From: Halomonas stenophila
GTDB taxonomy: Bacteria; Pseudomonadota; Gammaproteobacteria; Pseudomonadales; Halomonadaceae
Direction: 5' to 3'
Assembly: GCF_014192275.1 (NCBI RefSeq)
Contig: NZ_JACHXR010000003.1
Span: 209,647 to 273,646 of the forward strand
Length of the DNA: 64,000 nucleotides
In this document: positions 54,728 through 61,971 of the stretch, one piece after another
Layout: each line of letters starts with the position of its first letter
How positions within the stretch are numbered: position 1 is the stretch's first letter
Notes under the pieces: generated by a model
Seen by the model: the letters and a program-made list of their open reading frames with translations, nothing else
What the model was told of the DNA's origin: nothing
The model's database searches: none
Translations under genes and position numbers: made by a program

Positions 54728-54826
54728 TTCCGGCGACAAGCCTTAGCGAGGGCGCTGTGAACCCTTCCCTGGGCGCTACCGTTGCCATCCATGGCAAAGG
54801 ACCCTCGCTTCGACTTGTCCCCGGCG
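54728..54826 (-). repeat. Structured interspersed repeat, copy B (norC-norB spacer)
   Basis: Outer stem CCGGCGACAAG (54730-54740) / CTTGTCCCCGG (54814-54824) and second stem GCGAGGG / CCCTCGC. The inner hairpin TTGCC-atcc-ATGGCAA lies near 54782-54797. In the minus orientation it aligns with copies A and C along its whole length. ATGGGC/GCCCAT just outside extends the stem. It occupies most of the 212-base norC-norB gap. Confidence 0.85.
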
Positions 54827-54901
54827 CCCATGAAACCGGGAGGGTCAGAGAATGCGCATTGCCCTGCGAGAGCCCCGGATGACCCAAGGAGACCCCTACC
54901 G

Positions 54902-56257
54902 ATGAAATACGAAACCCAGAGAGTGGCCCTGCCCTTCTTCATGGTGGCCATGGCGCTGTTCGCGCTGCAGATCGTCTTCGGCCTGCTGGCCGCCACCGTC
55001 TATGCCTGGCCGACCTTCATGGCCGAGCTGATGCCCTTCAACATCATGCGCGTCAGCCATACCAACCTGCTGATCGTCTGGCTGCTGATCGGCTTCATGG
55101 GCAGCACCTACTACCTGATGCCGGAAGAGGCCGAGCGGGAGATCCACAGCCCCGGACTGGCCTATCTGCAGCTGGCCATCTTCGCCTTCGCCGGGGCCGC
55201 GGCCCTCGTCGGCTACCAGTTCGGGATCCACGAGGGCCGCGAGTTCCTCGAGCAGCCGTTCTGGGTCAAGGTGCTGATCACCCTCTCCTTCCTGATGTTC
55301 CTCTTCAACACCAGCATGACGCTTGCCAAGGGCCGCAAGACCGCCATCAACCTGGTGCTGATGCTGGGCCTGTGGCTGGCCGCGGTGTTCTGGCTGTTCG
55401 CCTTCTACAATCCGACCAACCTGGCCGTGGACAAGCTCTACTGGTGGTGGGTCGTGCACCTCTGGGTCGAGGGCGTCTGGGAGCTGATCATGGCCTCGCT
55501 GCTCGGCTACCTGCTGATCAAGATGACCGGCGTCGATCGCGAGGTGATCGAGAAGTGGCTCTACGTCATCGTCGGCCTGTCGCTGTTCTCCGGCCTGCTG
55601 GGCACCGGCCACCACTACTACTGGATCGGCGCGCCGAGCTACTGGCAGCCCATCGGCAGCATCTTCTCCACCCTGGAGGTGATCCCCTTCTTCGCCATGG
55701 TGGTGTTCGCCTTCACCATGTTCTGGAAGGGCAGCCGCAACCACCCCAACAAGGCCGCCATGCTGTGGGCGCTGGGCTGCCCGACCATCGCCTTCTTCGG
55801 TGCCGGCGTGTGGGGCTTCATGCACACCCTGTCGTTCATCAACTACTACAGCCACGGCACCCAGGTCACCGCGGCCCACGGCCACCTGGCCTTCTACGGC
55901 GCCTACGTGATGCTGATGCTCGGCATCATCAGCTTCGCCATGCCGGCGCTGCGCCGCGTCCAGCCCTACAACCAGGTGCTGAACATGTGGGGCTTCTGGA
56001 TCATGACCTCGGCGATGTGCTTCATGACCTTCACCCTGACCTTTGCCGGTGTCGTCCAGACCCACCTGCAGCGGGTGCTGGGCATGAACTACATGGAGGT
56101 GCAGAGCCAGCTCGGCCTGTTCTACGTCATGCGCCTCGGTGCCGGCGTGGCGGTGGCCGGGGGGGCGGTGATGCTGCTCTACGCCTTCTTCGGCCCGACC
56201 CGCGAGCAGGTGCCGGCGGGTGGCACCCAGCTGACCGCGGGCGCCGAGCGCCTCTGA
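54902..56257 (+). CDS. norB: Nitric oxide reductase subunit B (cytochrome c-dependent)
   Basis: A 451-residue catalytic subunit reducing 2 NO to N2O, with about 12 membrane helices of the haem-copper oxidase fold. Histidines for haem b, b3 and the non-haem iron site are seen in RVSHTNLLIVWLLIGFMG, GHHYYWIG and GHLAFYGAYVML, and Glu residues sit in the WVVHLWVEGVWELI segment. It lacks the N-terminal extension of quinol-dependent qNor, fitting a NorCB type. The start follows AAGGAGACCCC by 6 bases. Confidence 0.97.
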   Translation: MKYETQRVALPFFMVAMALFALQIVFGLLAATVYAWPTFMAELMPFNIMRVSHTNLLIVWLLIGFMGSTYYLMPEEAEREIHSPGLAYLQLAIFAFAGAAALVGYQFGIHEGREFLEQPFWVKVLITLSFLMFLFNTSMTLAKGRKTAINLVLMLGLWLAAVFWLFAFYNPTNLAVDKLYWWWVVHLWVEGVWELIMASLLGYLLIKMTGVDREVIEKWLYVIVGLSLFSGLLGTGHHYYWIGAPSYWQPIGSIFSTLEVIPFFAMVVFAFTMFWKGSRNHPNKAAMLWALGCPTIAFFGAGVWGFMHTLSFINYYSHGTQVTAAHGHLAFYGAYVMLMLGIISFAMPALRRVQPYNQVLNMWGFWIMTSAMCFMTFTLTFAGVVQTHLQRVLGMNYMEVQSQLGLFYVMRLGAGVAVAGGAVMLLYAFFGPTREQVPAGGTQLTAGAERL

Positions 56258-56261
56258 TAGC

Positions 56262-56283
56262 GGACGGCCCCGCGGGGCCGTCC
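56262..56283 (+). terminator. Hairpin between norB and norQ
   Basis: An uninterrupted palindrome of 22 bases (GGACGGCCCC-GC-GGGGCCGTCC), 4 bases after the norB stop. No T-run follows, and norQ starts 28 bases later. It is likely a partial terminator or stability element. Confidence 0.55.
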
Positions 56284-56311
56284 CTCCCTTCACCGATTCG
56301 GGAGTGAACGC

Positions 56312-57124
56312 ATGGCTGTTGCCCCACTGGCCTCCACCACCCACGAGCAGGAACCGCCCTTCTACCAGAGCGTCGGCAACGAGTGCACGATGTTCGAGCA
56401 GGCCTTTCGCCAGCGCCTGCCGCTGCTGCTCAAGGGGCCGACCGGCTGCGGCAAGACCCGCTTCGTCGGCCACATGGCGGCGAGGCTCGGCAAGCCGCTG
56501 TACACCGTGGCCTGCCACGACGACCTCACCGCCGCCGACCTCACCGGCCGCTACCTGCTGCAGGGCGGCGAGACCCGCTGGGTCGACGGCCCGCTGACCC
56601 GCGCGGTGCGCGAGGGTGGCATCTGCTACCTCGACGAGGTGGTCGAGGCCCGCAAGGACGTCAGCGTGGTGCTGCACCCGCTGACCGACGACCGTCGCCT
56701 GCTGCCGCTGGAGCGCACCGGCGAGCTGCTCGAGGCGCCGGACGACTTCATGCTGGTGGTCTCCTACAACCCCGGCTACCAGCACATCCTCAAGTCGCTC
56801 AAGCCCAGCACCCGCCAGCGCTTCGTGGCGATGTCCTTCGATTTCCCGCCCCCCGGGGTGGAGCGCGACATCGTCGCCCGGGAGAGCGGCCTGCCCGCCG
56901 AGCGCTGCGCGGCCCTGGTCAACCTGGCCGCTAGCCTGCGCGCCATGAAGGGCCAGGACCTGGAGGAGGGCGTGTCCACCCGCTTGCTGGTCTACTGCGC
57001 GACCCTGATCCAGGGCGGCATGCCGATCCTCGAGGCGGCCCGGGCCACTCTGGTGGAGCCGCTCTCCGACGACGCGGATGTCCAGGAGGGGCTGATGGAA
57101 GCCATCCGGGCGACATTCGGCTAA
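56312..57124 (+). CDS. norQ: AAA+ MoxR-type ATPase NorQ
   Basis: A 270-residue ATPase of the CbbQ/NirQ/NorQ family. Walker A is GPTGCGKT (42-49), Walker B GICYLDEVVEA, with an Arg-finger region around SLKPSTRQRFV. With NorD it inserts the non-haem iron or activates the NO reductase. It lies between norB and norD. Confidence 0.95.
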   Translation: MAVAPLASTTHEQEPPFYQSVGNECTMFEQAFRQRLPLLLKGPTGCGKTRFVGHMAARLGKPLYTVACHDDLTAADLTGRYLLQGGETRWVDGPLTRAVREGGICYLDEVVEARKDVSVVLHPLTDDRRLLPLERTGELLEAPDDFMLVVSYNPGYQHILKSLKPSTRQRFVAMSFDFPPPGVERDIVARESGLPAERCAALVNLAASLRAMKGQDLEEGVSTRLLVYCATLIQGGMPILEAARATLVEPLSDDADVQEGLMEAIRATFG

Positions 57125-57167
57125 GGGTGGCATTAGAACTTGCTGCCAAGCATGTTGAGATGAGCGC

Positions 57168-57262
57168 TGGGGCCAAGGCGGAGCGAGGGTCTTTTGACCA
57201 GGGACGGCAAAAGTAGCGCCCAGGGAAGGGTTCACAGCGCCCTCGCAGCGGCTTGGCGCCGG
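57168..57262 (+). repeat. Structured interspersed repeat, copy C (norQ-norD spacer)
   Basis: Stems: GCCAAG/CTTGGC, GCGAGGG/CCCTCGC, and an internal hairpin CTTTTG-N11-CAAAAG that replaces the hairpin of copies A and B with different bases but the same pairing. Flanking GAGATGAGC and GCTCATCTC extend the stem. It fills the middle of the 188-base norQ-norD gap. Confidence 0.82.
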
Positions 57263-57312
57263 AAAGGCTCATCTCTTGTCTCTTGCGCCCGGTTGTTAAG
57301 AGGAGCGTGGAA

Positions 57313-59259
57313 ATGCTCGATTTCCTGGAGGTCGAGGAGTTCGTCGGCCGGCACTGGCACCGCTGGGCCTCCGGGGCGGTGAGCTATCCGGACCACCCCG
57401 AGGCCGCAGTCAGCCTCGAGAGCCTGCGTCCCATGCTCGGGGTCTTCTTCCGCGCCGGGGGCGGTGAGGCGGGCGTCGAGGTGGCCGCCATCGCCGCCCG
57501 CGCCTCGTCCCACCGGCTGAGCCTGCGCCAGCGGCTGGGCCTCGACGAGGAGGCCCTCGACCAGGCGCGCCGAGACGAGGAACACCTGCTGTTGCCGCCG
57601 CGCCTGGCGCTCTTCCCCGAGGCCGCCCTCAATCGCGACCTCTACCTGTGGCTGACCGCCTTCCTGGCCGAGGCGCGCCCGATCCCCGTGTCGTCGGACC
57701 CGCTGCAGGCCGACCTGCAGCGCCTGCGCGAGGCACGCCGTACCGCGCGGGCGGCGCTGGCGCGCTTCCCCGGGCTGACGGATCGCTATGTCCGCCTGTG
57801 CGGCGAGTTGCTGGCGATCCGCCCCCGGCGCCGGCGGTTGCCGCCCCGTGAGGCGGAGCTGGAAGCCGCCCTGTGCGCGGAGCTCGGCGCCCCGGACCCC
57901 GAGGGGCAATGGGCCCGGGCCATGCAGCGGGCCATTCGCGACGACACCCTCCCCCTGGACGCCTTCCGTGCGCCGCGCGGCTACCGGCCGACGCTGCCCG
58001 TCCCGCTATGGGGCCAGGCCGTGACATTGGGCACCCGGGAGGACGGGGCGGGCGCGCGCGCCGATGACGACGAGACTCCGCTCGCCGGAGGCGATGCCCG
58101 GGAGGACGACCACGGCAAGCGCAAGGCCGACCGCCGCGAGCAGGACCTGGCCGACCGCGACGACCCGCTGATCCTCAACGCCTCCGAGAAGATGCTCTCC
58201 TGGGCCGAGATGGTGAACCTCAACCGCCACGTGGAGGACGAGGAGGAGGACGCGGCCCGCCAGGCCGCCGACCAGATCGACGAGATCGTCCTCAGCCCCA
58301 ACCGCCAGCGAGCCAGCTCGAGGCTCAAGCTCGACCTCGACCTGGCGCCGGACGAGGCCGCCGGCGGCCGGCTGAAGGGGCGCCATACCTATCCGGAGTG
58401 GAACCACCGCAAGCAGGCCTACCTGCCCGACCACTGCGTGGTGCTCAGCGACCTGCAGAGCGAGGAGGGCGAGGACTGGACGCCCGACGAGGCCACCCGC
58501 CGACGCATCCGCCGGGTGCGGCGCGAGTTCGAGGCGCTGCGTCCGCGCCGCGAGCTCCTGCGCGGCCAGCTCGACGGCAGCGAGCTGGACATGGACGCGG
58601 TGATCCGCTCGCGCTGCGACCTGGCTGCCACCGGCGAGGCCAGCGATCGCCTCTACCTGGACAGTCGCACCCAGGCCCGCGACCTGGCGGTGTCGATCCT
58701 GGTGGATGTGTCGCTGTCCACCGAGGCCTGGCTGGCGGATCGCCGGGTGCTGGACGTGGCCAAGGAGGCGCTGCTGGTGCTGGGCCACGGACTGGCCGGC
58801 TGCGGCGACGACTACGCCATCCACAGCTTCACCTCCCGGCGGCGCCACAAGGTGTGGGTCAATACCCTGAAGGACTTCGACGAGTCGATGGGCGAGCGGG
58901 TGTCGCGGCGCATCGCCGCGCTCAAGCCGGGCTCCTACACCCGCATGGGGCCGGCCATCCGCCACCTGACCGCGGCACTCGCCGAGCGGCCCAACCGGCA
59001 TCGGCTGCTGCTGCTGCTCACCGACGGCAAGCCCAACGACAACGACTACTACGAGGGACGCTACGGGATCGAGGACACCCGCAAGGCGGTGCTCGAGGCG
59101 CGCCGCCAGGAGGTGCGGGTCTTCGGCGTGACCATCGACCGCGAGGCGGGACGCTACATCCCGCACCTGTTCGGTCGTGGGGGCTATGCCATCGTGCAGC
59201 GTCCCGAGCACCTCTCCCTGGCCTTGCCGGGGATCTACCGCCAGATCATCGCCAGCTGA
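57313..59259 (+). CDS. norD: Nitric oxide reductase activation protein NorD (vWA domain)
   Basis: A 648-residue protein. The N-terminal helical region is followed by a highly charged linker (about 240-310) and a C-terminal von Willebrand A domain with the metal-ion site DVSLS at 465-469. NorD pairs with NorQ as a chaperone-like activator of NorCB. The start ATG 57313 follows AAGAGGAGCGTGG; the upstream open frame overlaps repeat copy C and is not used. Length matches denitrifier NorD proteins (about 600-650). Confidence 0.93.
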   Translation: MLDFLEVEEFVGRHWHRWASGAVSYPDHPEAAVSLESLRPMLGVFFRAGGGEAGVEVAAIAARASSHRLSLRQRLGLDEEALDQARRDEEHLLLPPRLALFPEAALNRDLYLWLTAFLAEARPIPVSSDPLQADLQRLREARRTARAALARFPGLTDRYVRLCGELLAIRPRRRRLPPREAELEAALCAELGAPDPEGQWARAMQRAIRDDTLPLDAFRAPRGYRPTLPVPLWGQAVTLGTREDGAGARADDDETPLAGGDAREDDHGKRKADRREQDLADRDDPLILNASEKMLSWAEMVNLNRHVEDEEEDAARQAADQIDEIVLSPNRQRASSRLKLDLDLAPDEAAGGRLKGRHTYPEWNHRKQAYLPDHCVVLSDLQSEEGEDWTPDEATRRRIRRVRREFEALRPRRELLRGQLDGSELDMDAVIRSRCDLAATGEASDRLYLDSRTQARDLAVSILVDVSLSTEAWLADRRVLDVAKEALLVLGHGLAGCGDDYAIHSFTSRRRHKVWVNTLKDFDESMGERVSRRIAALKPGSYTRMGPAIRHLTAALAERPNRHRLLLLLTDGKPNDNDYYEGRYGIEDTRKAVLEARRQEVRVFGVTIDREAGRYIPHLFGRGGYAIVQRPEHLSLALPGIYRQIIAS

Positions 59260-59269
59260 GGAGGTTGCC

Positions 59270-59479
59270 GTGACGACCCGTTCCCGACTCGTACTGGCCG
59301 TGGCGGCCTGGTCACTGGCCGCCACGGCAGTGGTACTGCCGCTGGTCTGGCTGATCAACACCCGCGACTGGGGCGTGGCGCTGATGCTGGTCGTCCCCGT
59401 CGCGGTCTACGGCCTGCTGCGCCTGGGCCGCGCCCTGGAGGACTGGGCGCGGTCCAGGCCGCCACCGGGCGAGGGCTGA
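59270..59479 (+). CDS. Small two-helix membrane protein after norD
   Basis: A 69-residue protein with two hydrophobic helices (about 6-30 and 34-52) and a basic, Pro-rich tail. The start is GTG, 5 bases after GAGGAGG and 10 bases after the norD stop, so it belongs to the nor operon. No family was recognised. It could be an accessory membrane subunit of the nor system. It converges with the norF-like gene, 6 bases from its end. Confidence 0.65.
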   Translation: MTTRSRLVLAVAAWSLAATAVVLPLVWLINTRDWGVALMLVVPVAVYGLLRLGRALEDWARSRPPPGEG

Positions 59480-59485
59480 GGCGAC

Positions 59486-59731
59486 TCAGCCCATCCAGCG
59501 CGCGACCAGGTAGCCGCCGGCGATCAGCGCCAGGGTCAGGCCCAGCAAGCCGACGAAGGCTCCCCGCCAGGCCGGGCCGGCGATACGCAGGTTCAGGTAG
59601 ACCATCAGCACCCGATGGGCCTTGAAGCCGCTGGCCAGCAGCACCAGGCCCACCGACCCCAGTGGCAGGGCCTGCCACTGGCCGGCCTGGTCCAGTCTTG
59701 CCGAGACCATGGAGACCACCGTCAGGGCCAT
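59486..59731 (-). CDS. NorF-like small membrane protein, start uncertain
   Basis: An 81-residue protein from ATG 59731 with helices around SVGLVLLASGFKAHRVLMVYL and VGLLGLTLALIAGGYLVARWM. It resembles NorF / cytochrome-oxidase subunit IV-like proteins of nor loci. The frame is open about 19 further codons upstream and reads as the missing first helix (GLTALLVTWALLMALTVV), but that part has no ATG, GTG or TTG. Either a rare CTG start is used, or the N terminus is shortened, or an indel moved the original start (GTG/ATG at about 59768 are out of frame). Confidence 0.6.
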   Translation of the reverse strand: MALTVVSMVSARLDQAGQWQALPLGSVGLVLLASGFKAHRVLMVYLNLRIAGPAWRGAFVGLLGLTLALIAGGYLVARWMG

Positions 59732-59771
59732 CAGCAGGGCCCAGGTGACGAGCAGGGCGGTGAGGCCATGC

Positions 59772-60209
59772 TCACCCCGCGAGGGTCACGGCGACCCCGC
59801 CGAAGGCCAGGCTCGCCGGGTTGGCGATGGGCCGGTTGGCCAGCAGCCGATGCAGGCCCACCCCGCAGCGCCCGACCATCCATACCAGGCAGGCGATGAA
59901 GAACAGGTAGCCGAAGGCCCAGGACGTCGCGGCGGGCAGCTGGAGCCACCCGAGCAGTTGCCAGATGCCAAGGCCCAGGGTGCCGCCCACGAGGCCCAGC
60001 CAGAAGGTGCGGACCTGAAAGCGGCGGTGGGACTCGAGCCAGGCGCTGGTGCGATGGCGCATCCAGTGGGCGATTGCCACGCCGATCGGGGCGGTGATCA
60101 CGGCCATGACGCTCCCCAGGAAGAGGCCGTAGACGATCAGCATGGTGCCGCGGCCGGGTTCCTTGTCGAGGGATCCGTAGGGCTCGTGGGGGGACGGGGT
60201 GAGGGACAT
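59772..60209 (-). CDS. DUF4870-like membrane protein of the nor locus
   Basis: A 145-residue protein with a short polar N terminus and four membrane helices. MLIVYGLFLGSVMAVITAPI and the HWMRHRTSAWLESHRRFQVR segment are typical of small DUF4870-like proteins. The function is unknown. ATG 60209 follows CGGAGGTGC. Its upstream region has an FNR-type box and an NsrR-like half-site, giving it the same control layout as norC. It is upstream of, and nearly abuts, the norF-like gene. Confidence 0.65.
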   Translation of the reverse strand: MSLTPSPHEPYGSLDKEPGRGTMLIVYGLFLGSVMAVITAPIGVAIAHWMRHRTSAWLESHRRFQVRTFWLGLVGGTLGLGIWQLLGWLQLPAATSWAFGYLFFIACLVWMVGRCGVGLHRLLANRPIANPASLAFGGVAVTLAG

Positions 60210-60233
60210 GGCGCACCTCCGGCGACTGGCAGT

Positions 60234-60295
60234 AAAGATGTATGAAGCATTCCACGATATATCCGGAGCGCGAGGCTTTCTTTGGCCTGGATCAA
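60234..60295 (-). promoter_or_regulatory. FNR-type box and NsrR half-site for the DUF4870-like gene
   Basis: The plus strand reads TTGGCCTGGATCAA at 60282-60295, which on the minus strand is TTGATCCAGGCCAA. At 60234-60244 AAGATGTATGA equals an NsrR half-site, without a good partner half. Order and spacing mirror the norC promoter. Confidence 0.5.
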
Positions 60296-60359
60296 GTCCG
60301 GGACAGCGTGAACGACGAATACCGCCCGCAGGCGGCATTCGTGTCATGGCGGCGAGGGC

Positions 60360-61742
60360 TCAGGCCTCGGCCTCCCGGCCGGGTTGCACCGAGGCGGAAG
60401 GCTCGGCACGGCCTTCGTGACCGACGGAACGGCCCCCCACATCCTGGATCTCCGGCAGGTAGCGATAGCGCTCCTCGCCGAGTTCCGGCACCCGGGCACG
60501 CTCCATGCGGCGGATGGCGCCGTGCATCCAGATCAGCGAGACGGCCACCAGCACGAAGAGCACCATGTAGGAACTGGTCCAGACCCCGGTGAGGTCGAGC
60601 ACCGCGCCGAAGACGATCGGCAGGAAGAAGCCGCCCAGGCCGCCGATCATGCCGACCAGGCCGCCCACCGAGCCGACGTTCTCCGGGTAGTAGACCGGGA
60701 TGTGCTTGTACACGGCGGCCTTGCCCAGCGACATGAAGAAGCCCAGCAGCACGGTCAGGAGCACCACCCCCCACAGCGGCATGGCCAGGGAGAAGGCGAT
60801 CTGGCCCTCCTTGCCCTCCACCACGTAGTGGGTCTCGGGGTAGGCGAGCAGGAACAGGCAGACCAGCGAGGCGATGAAGGTCAGGTACATGATCGAGCGG
60901 GCGCCGTAGCGGTCGGACATCCAGCCGCCGAGCGCCCGGAAGACGCTGGCCGGCAGGGTGTAGAGGGCCGCCAGCGAGCCGGCCACGGCGATGCTGACGT
61001 CGTAGGCGCCCACGTAGTAGCGGGGCAGGTAGGAGGCCAGGGCGACGAAGGCGCCGAAGACGAAGAAGTAGTAGAGGGCGAAGCGCCACACCTGCAGGTA
61101 CTTGAGAGGCTCCAGCTGAGCCTTGGCGGAGGTGGCCTTGCCGCCCTGCCCGCGCCGGGCCCGGGTCAGCGGATCCTCCTTGGCGAATACCCAGAAGCCC
61201 ACGGCGACCACCGCCAACACGATGGCGTAGACCACCGCGGTCTGCTCCCAGCCCAGCGCCAGCAGCAGGAAGGGGGCGGCGAAGTTGGTGACCGCCGCCC
61301 CGGCGTTGCCGGCGCCGAAGATCCCCAGCGCGGTGCCCTGCTTCTCCTTCTCGAACCAGTAGGAGGTGTAGGCGATACCGACGATGAAGGAGCCGCCGGC
61401 CAGGCCCACCCCGAGGGCCGCGACCAGGAACATCGCGTAGGACTCGACGTAGGAGAGCAGGAAGACGCAGGCCGCGGTGACCAGCATCAGCACGCTGAAG
61501 ACGCGGCGCCCGCCGAACTGCTCGGTCCAGATGCCCAGGAAGATCCGGCTGATCGAGCCGGTGAGGATCGGCGTGGCCACCAGGATGCCGAACTGGGTCT
61601 CGTTGAGCCCCAGGTCCTGCTTGATCTGGACCCCGATGATGGAAAAGATCGTCCACACCGCGAAGCAGGTGGTGAACGCCAGGGTGCTGAGCGTCAGCGC
61701 CCGGTATTGCTGTGGCCGGGTCACGCCCTCGAGATGTTTCAT
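60360..61742 (-). CDS. narK: Nitrate/nitrite transporter NarK (MFS)
   Basis: A 460-residue NNP-family transporter with 12 helices. Nitrate-signature motifs are seen in GIFGAGNAGAAVTNFAAP and GSVGGLVGMIGGLGGFFLP, and the substrate Arg is in the SRIFLGIWTEQ region. NarK1-type members import nitrate with protons or exchange it for nitrite. ATG 61742 follows AAGGAGG. A perfect FNR box and a NarL-type 7-2-7 site lie upstream. Confidence 0.93.
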   Translation of the reverse strand: MKHLEGVTRPQQYRALTLSTLAFTTCFAVWTIFSIIGVQIKQDLGLNETQFGILVATPILTGSISRIFLGIWTEQFGGRRVFSVLMLVTAACVFLLSYVESYAMFLVAALGVGLAGGSFIVGIAYTSYWFEKEKQGTALGIFGAGNAGAAVTNFAAPFLLLALGWEQTAVVYAIVLAVVAVGFWVFAKEDPLTRARRGQGGKATSAKAQLEPLKYLQVWRFALYYFFVFGAFVALASYLPRYYVGAYDVSIAVAGSLAALYTLPASVFRALGGWMSDRYGARSIMYLTFIASLVCLFLLAYPETHYVVEGKEGQIAFSLAMPLWGVVLLTVLLGFFMSLGKAAVYKHIPVYYPENVGSVGGLVGMIGGLGGFFLPIVFGAVLDLTGVWTSSYMVLFVLVAVSLIWMHGAIRRMERARVPELGEERYRYLPEIQDVGGRSVGHEGRAEPSASVQPGREAEA

Positions 61743-61808
61743 GTCGTGCCTCCTTCGGCGATGCATGAATGGTCGCCTTCCAGCCTGGCAGGCCCGGCGC
61801 CGGCGATA

Positions 61809-61822
61809 TTGACGTGCATCAA
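61809..61822 (-). promoter_or_regulatory. FNR box of narK
   Basis: TTGACGTGCATCAA; on the minus strand TTGATGCACGTCAA, the best match in the window. Its centre is 73 bases upstream of the narK start, suiting class II activation. Confidence 0.8.
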
Positions 61823-61857
61823 GTCCGCCTCCCCGCTACCCCTTGATATCCGGGGCC

Positions 61858-61873
61858 TATCTCCTTGGAGGTA
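61858..61873. promoter_or_regulatory. NarL-type 7-2-7 site upstream of narK
   Basis: TATCTCC-TT-GGAGGTA, two inverted heptamers close to the NarL consensus TACYYMT. A further heptamer TACCCCT lies at 61837-61843. Confidence 0.55.
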
Positions 61874-61907
61874 GGCGCGGCCGGCCCCCTTCGGCGTCGG
61901 CGAGAAC

Positions 61908-61939
61908 GACGACCGGGCCCGCTGTGGGGCCCGGTCGTC
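61908..61939 (-). terminator. Terminator hairpin after the second narK gene
   Basis: Perfect 13-bp stem GACGACCGGGCCC / GGGCCCGGTCGTC with a 6-base loop, 32 bases beyond the stop of the 61972-63624 gene. It lacks a T-run. Confidence 0.6.
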
Positions 61940-61971
61940 ATGCCAGATGCAGCGGTCCTGCTCGCCGAGTG

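Noticed and set aside
54782..54901. Upstream in-frame extension of norB
   Set aside because: It runs into structured repeat copy B; the conserved start MKYETQ has its own AAGGAG site.
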